From assembly GCA_015655365.1 (NCBI GenBank), contig JAATFE010000385.1, positions 1 through 7,053 on the forward strand: 7,053 bases of DNA. The letters run 5' to 3'. The stretch is from Terriglobales bacterium (GTDB taxonomy: Bacteria; Acidobacteriota; Terriglobia; Terriglobales; Acidobacteriaceae). The notes under the pieces are model-generated. The model made no database searches. It had not been told where the DNA came from and was given only the letters and a program-made list of their open reading frames with translations. Every line of letters starts with the position of its first letter. The first letter of the stretch is position 1. The position numbers and the translations under genes are program-made. Shown in pieces: positions 4,638 to 7,053 of the stretch.

Positions 4638-5738
4638 GTGGAAATACCCAAGCCAGCCCGCCTCGACGCCCTGACAGGTTTGCGCTGCTTTGCAGCCGTA
4701 AATATTGTCCTCTTTCACTTCTCCAATCCCCAGTGGTTTGGCTGGCTGGCGCCGGTTGTGGATGCCGGCTATGTCTCGGTGAGTTACTTTATTCTGCTCT
4801 CGGGTTTCGTGCTGGCCTACAACTACTCCGGGCGGGCGCGCGCCGGGCAACTGGACAAGGTGCGCTTTTGGAAGGCGCGGTTCACGCGCATCTATCCCAT
4901 CTACCTGCTCAGCCTATTGCTGGCCTGGAACCAGCTTCCCAGGGAATACGGAAGCCACACGCACGCCATGTATTGGGCTGGCATTGCGCTGTCGCCTCTG
5001 CTGCTTCAGGGCTGGATACCGGCCATCGCCACCTTCCTCAACACGCCGGCCTGGACCATGTCCGCCGAGGCATTCTATTACTTTATCTTTCCCTGGCTGG
5101 CGCGCTGGAAGCGGCCGGAGCGGGTGATGCCGCATATCGCCAAAATGGCCGGCATCTGGATTCTGGGCATGGTCCCCGGTGCACTTTATATGTGGTTCAA
5201 TCCGGACGGGATTCCGCATCCCTCCCGTTGGAGCTACGGTCCTTGGTTGTGGGCGCTCAAATACACGCCCTACTCGCACGTTGCCAGCTTCATCTTCGGC
5301 GTCATGCTGGCCGAATTGGACGAAGTGATGGTGCGCAACAGCAGGTTGCGCTTCTGGCTGGCGCTGAGCGGCTTTGCCGGCATCTACGGCCTGCTGACGC
5401 TGGGGCCGCTGGTGCCCTACGCCATCATCCACGACGGCTTGCTGATGCCGTTGTTCGCCTGCATCGTGCTGGGCCTGGCGGGCAAGAACCCGCTCTCCAT
5501 GGTATTGGGCTGGCGGCCGCTGGTGTTCATCGGCGAAAGCAGCTATTGCCTTTACCTGCTCCACTTCAACCTGTGGAACCTGCTCCACGGCTCGCACATT
5601 CTGGAGAAGCTCGGCCTGATGCGCTTCGACCCCTGGCTCAGCTATGTGCTGCTGATCGGGATGGCGCTGTTTGCGCTGCACTTCATCGAGAAGCCGGCGC
5701 AGAAACAGTTGCGCAAGTGGATGGCCCCGGCACGGTAG
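4638..5738 (+). CDS. Integral membrane acyltransferase, acyltransferase family 3 (OafA/YrhL type)
   Basis: Proteins of this family move acetyl or other short acyl groups across or at the cytoplasmic membrane onto sugars of O-antigen, exopolysaccharide, peptidoglycan or secondary metabolites. The 366 residues contain about ten hydrophobic segments. The N-terminal hallmark ARLDALTGLRCFAA leads to FHF (residues 7-28), whose His is the conserved family histidine. Further landmarks are FILLSGFVLAY (51-61), RFTRIYPIYLLSLL (81-94), PAWTMSAEAFYYFIFP (137-152, matching the usual W-S-E-FYY-P block), FIGESSYCLYLLHF (297-310), and the closing HFIEKP (348-353). The GTG start follows an in-frame TAA at once, so no earlier start exists; GGAG (4620-4623) is about 14 nt away, a weak site. 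No attached SGNH domain is present. The acceptor cannot be named, and no glycan genes adjoin it. Confidence 0.9.
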   Translation: MEIPKPARLDALTGLRCFAAVNIVLFHFSNPQWFGWLAPVVDAGYVSVSYFILLSGFVLAYNYSGRARAGQLDKVRFWKARFTRIYPIYLLSLLLAWNQLPREYGSHTHAMYWAGIALSPLLLQGWIPAIATFLNTPAWTMSAEAFYYFIFPWLARWKRPERVMPHIAKMAGIWILGMVPGALYMWFNPDGIPHPSRWSYGPWLWALKYTPYSHVASFIFGVMLAELDEVMVRNSRLRFWLALSGFAGIYGLLTLGPLVPYAIIHDGLLMPLFACIVLGLAGKNPLSMVLGWRPLVFIGESSYCLYLLHFNLWNLLHGSHILEKLGLMRFDPWLSYVLLIGMALFALHFIEKPAQKQLRKWMAPAR

Positions 5739-5760
5739 CTGCGGGACCGGCGATGTACGC

Positions 5761-6666
5761 TCAACGGGTGGGTTGCTCCGCCGTCTGTTTGGCCCATGCC
5801 TGGACGCCGAGGCTTTGGCAGGAACGGGTCGCAATCGCCGCGGCCTTGCGCAGCGCGCCTTCAAAATCGGGCTCCTGGGCAAAGTGAAAGCAGAAGGCCC
5901 CGTGCAGCACGTCTCCGGCGCCCAGCGTGTCCTTGGCCTCGACTTTGGCCGTCTCGATTTCGAAGCGCCGTCCCCGATCCCAGCAAAGAATGGACTGTGC
6001 GCCGCGGGTGATTGCGACATAGGGCACGCCTTGGTCCGCAAACCAGGCAAAGACCGCGTCCGGGCTGGCGGCGTGGCCGGGAACGGCAAAGCGCTCGCCG
6101 CAGATGGCGACGGTGAGCAGCGGGACGAGTTGCTCGGTCCCCGGCTTCCAACTGCCTCCGTCCAAAATCAGCGCCGCCCCCGCATTTTCGCAACTGGCAA
6201 GCAGGGCCCAAGTCTCCTCGATGAAGAAGCCATCGCTTAGCACAACCGCAGGGATGTCGCCCCAGGAGGCGGGCACTTCCGCAGTCCATGCCGGGCCCAG
6301 ATGACGTAATGGCCCAGTCGAGATAGGCGGATTGACGATGGTGCGGCTGCCGTTGGCGGCATTCACCAGCACCGTGCAGAGAGGCGCTTCGTAGGCTGTG
6401 CCTGCGGCGAGGTCAAGCAGGTCGAGGTTATGGCGTTCGAGTTCCGAACGAATGGGCGCGGCCCACGGGCCTCCGCCCACGGCGCTGATGAGCAGCGACT
6501 TGCCGCCGAGCAGGGAATGGGTGATGGCGGCGTTGAGCGCGGGACCGCCGGGAGCGGCCTGGAGATGGCGGGCGTACGCCTTGGTGTCTTCCGCCGGCAG
6601 GCTGTCCAGCCAATAGAGGACGTCGAGGGTGGTTCGGCCGAGGAAGAGGACGCGCGGAGGATTCAT
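5761..6666 (-). CDS. PfkB-family carbohydrate kinase, YihV/ketohexokinase-like
   Basis: Kinases of this family transfer the ATP gamma-phosphate to a sugar hydroxyl in the cytoplasm. The 301 residues start with FLGRTTLDVLYWLDSLP (8-24), followed by the sugar-binding region APGGPALNAA (38-47) and SAVGGGPW (61-68). A central ILDGGSWKPG (167-176) and the C-terminal signature DTLGAGDVLHGAF (246-258) follow; Asp252 is the expected catalytic base. The order and wording recall E. coli YihV (sulfofructose kinase) and ketohexokinases more than ribokinase, from memory rather than alignment; the substrate is unknown. ATG 6666 is chosen because the fold starts there and GGAG lies 9 nt upstream. The frame stays open to 6801, but that extension is Arg/Pro-rich, unlike the family, and crosses the divergent promoter region. 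The gene converges on the acyltransferase with a 22-bp gap and no visible terminator. Confidence 0.9.
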   Translation of the reverse strand: MNPPRVLFLGRTTLDVLYWLDSLPAEDTKAYARHLQAAPGGPALNAAITHSLLGGKSLLISAVGGGPWAAPIRSELERHNLDLLDLAAGTAYEAPLCTVLVNAANGSRTIVNPPISTGPLRHLGPAWTAEVPASWGDIPAVVLSDGFFIEETWALLASCENAGAALILDGGSWKPGTEQLVPLLTVAICGERFAVPGHAASPDAVFAWFADQGVPYVAITRGAQSILCWDRGRRFEIETAKVEAKDTLGAGDVLHGAFCFHFAQEPDFEGALRKAAAIATRSCQSLGVQAWAKQTAEQPTR

Positions 6667-6791
6667 ATCTCTGCGCTCCATTGTAGCCACGACCCGCGGT
6701 GGGGGCGACCTTTTTGGATCAGGCTTGTATTTTCCCTTGACAATCGACAAGAGCGTGCGCAAATCTATTGTCGGACGTCTAGGGGAACAAA
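6667..6791. promoter_or_regulatory. Divergent promoter region between the sugar kinase and padR
   Basis: Toward padR, TTGACA (6737-6742) is a perfect -35, but no good -10 lies at 16-18 nt; TCTATT (6764-6769) is 21 nt away. The word GACAA occurs at 6739-6743 and 6746-6750 (seven-base step) and inverted as TTGTC at 6768-6772. Thus CGACAA (6745-6750) and TTGTCG (6768-6773) form a perfect 6-bp inverted repeat 17 nt apart, straddling the promoter. PadR regulators usually repress themselves from such sites, so this is a candidate operator. Toward the kinase, minus-strand TACAAT (6685 down to 6680) is a good -10 without a clear -35. Confidence 0.35.
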
Positions 6792-7053
6792 ATGCCACCA
6801 TCTACCGATTTGTTGCAGGGAACACTGGATTTGCTCATTCTGCAGACGCTTGCGCCTGGGCCGATGCACGGGTGGGGCGTGGCGCAACGTATCCAGCAAG
6901 TGTCGAAGGACATGTTGCAGATCGGGCAGGGCTCGCTCTACCCTGCGCTGCACCGGTTGGAATACAAGGGTTGGATCGAGTCGGATTGGGGAAGCTCCGA
7001 GAACAACCGGCGGGCGAAGTTCTATGCGCTGACGGAGATGGGCCGAAAGCAAC
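6792..7053 (+). CDS. PadR-family transcriptional regulator (partial, N-terminal 87 residues)
   Basis: The frame runs off the right edge after 87 residues. It shows a PadR winged-helix domain: LLQGTLDLLILQTLAPGPMHGWGVAQRI (about residues 7-34, with the hallmark G-LD-LIL-L and HG-G-A/Q-I), then GQGSLYPALHRLEYKGWI (46-62, the recognition helix) and the wing NNRRAKFYALTEMGRK (71-86). The ATG is preceded by AGGGG (6781-6785) at 6-nt spacing. The MPPSTDLLQGTLDLLIL form is typical of acidobacterial PadR proteins that commonly precede large ABC-type permease genes; whether one follows lies outside the window. Such proteins usually repress their own operon through near-palindromic sites, and candidate sites are present just upstream. 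The inducing signal cannot be told. Confidence 0.95.
   Translation, partial: MPPSTDLLQGTLDLLILQTLAPGPMHGWGVAQRIQQVSKDMLQIGQGSLYPALHRLEYKGWIESDWGSSENNRRAKFYALTEMGRKQ

Noticed and set aside
4733..5887. Plus-strand frame of 384 codons overlapping the acyltransferase
   Set aside because: It is frame-shifted relative to a gene with clear family motifs. Its product is Arg/Ala/His-rich with no membrane segments and runs past the acyltransferase stop into the opposite-strand kinase.
4914..6089. Minus-strand frame of 391 codons spanning the acyltransferase and the end of the kinase
   Set aside because: It is antisense to one gene and out of frame with the other. Its Gln/His/Arg-rich low-complexity product is typical of a shadow.
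6667..6801. N-terminal extension of the sugar kinase up to 6801
   Set aside because: The 45 extra residues are Arg/Pro/Lys-rich, come before the natural start of the fold, and would overlap padR and the divergent promoter.

Overview
The window looks like a chromosomal segment of an Acidobacteriota (Terriglobia-type) bacterium. This is an inference from three things: protein character (a PadR regulator of the kind very common in that group, a short one-core EF-Ts, a small membrane/coiled-coil protein typical of these genomes), GC-rich codon use, and spacers full of short repeats built from CTGTCAG / GATCAG / CTAACAG words. No rRNA, tRNA, CRISPR array, transposase or integrase was seen.

Layout. 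(1) Bases 1-90 are the last 29 codons of an unidentified gene. (2) Bases 91-615 carry no gene: a short repeat hairpin, a strong terminator-like stem-loop, a sigma70-like promoter and a leader of about 330 nt before rplM. (3) Bases 616-4532 are the translation block, all on the + strand: rplM (L13), rpsI (S9), rpsB (S2), tsf (EF-Ts), a 64-residue membrane/coiled-coil protein, and pyrH (UMP kinase). The spacers between these genes hold well-formed hairpins: two just ahead of rpsB, two between rpsB and tsf, one after tsf, and a clear intrinsic terminator only 56 nt before pyrH. (4) At 4533-4637 a second copy of the repeat word seen at 93-110 and a strong hairpin mark the end of the conserved block. 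The usual next gene, frr (ribosome recycling factor), is not there. (5) Bases 4638-7053 are accessory: a membrane acyltransferase (+), a convergent PfkB-family sugar kinase (-), and, divergent from the kinase, the start of a PadR-family repressor (+) cut by the window edge.

How the genes work together. L13, S9, S2 and EF-Ts supply ribosome assembly and elongation. UMP kinase provides UDP for RNA, cell-wall and nucleotide synthesis and is classically linked to rpsB-tsf. The accessory genes have no evident link to translation or to one another, apart from the shared divergent promoter region of the kinase and padR.

No wholly new multi-gene system is evident. The parts most worth a second look are non-coding: the dispersed spacer repeat family, the candidate ribosomal-protein leaders before rplM and rpsB, and the apparently leaderless or near-leaderless starts of the small membrane protein and pyrH.
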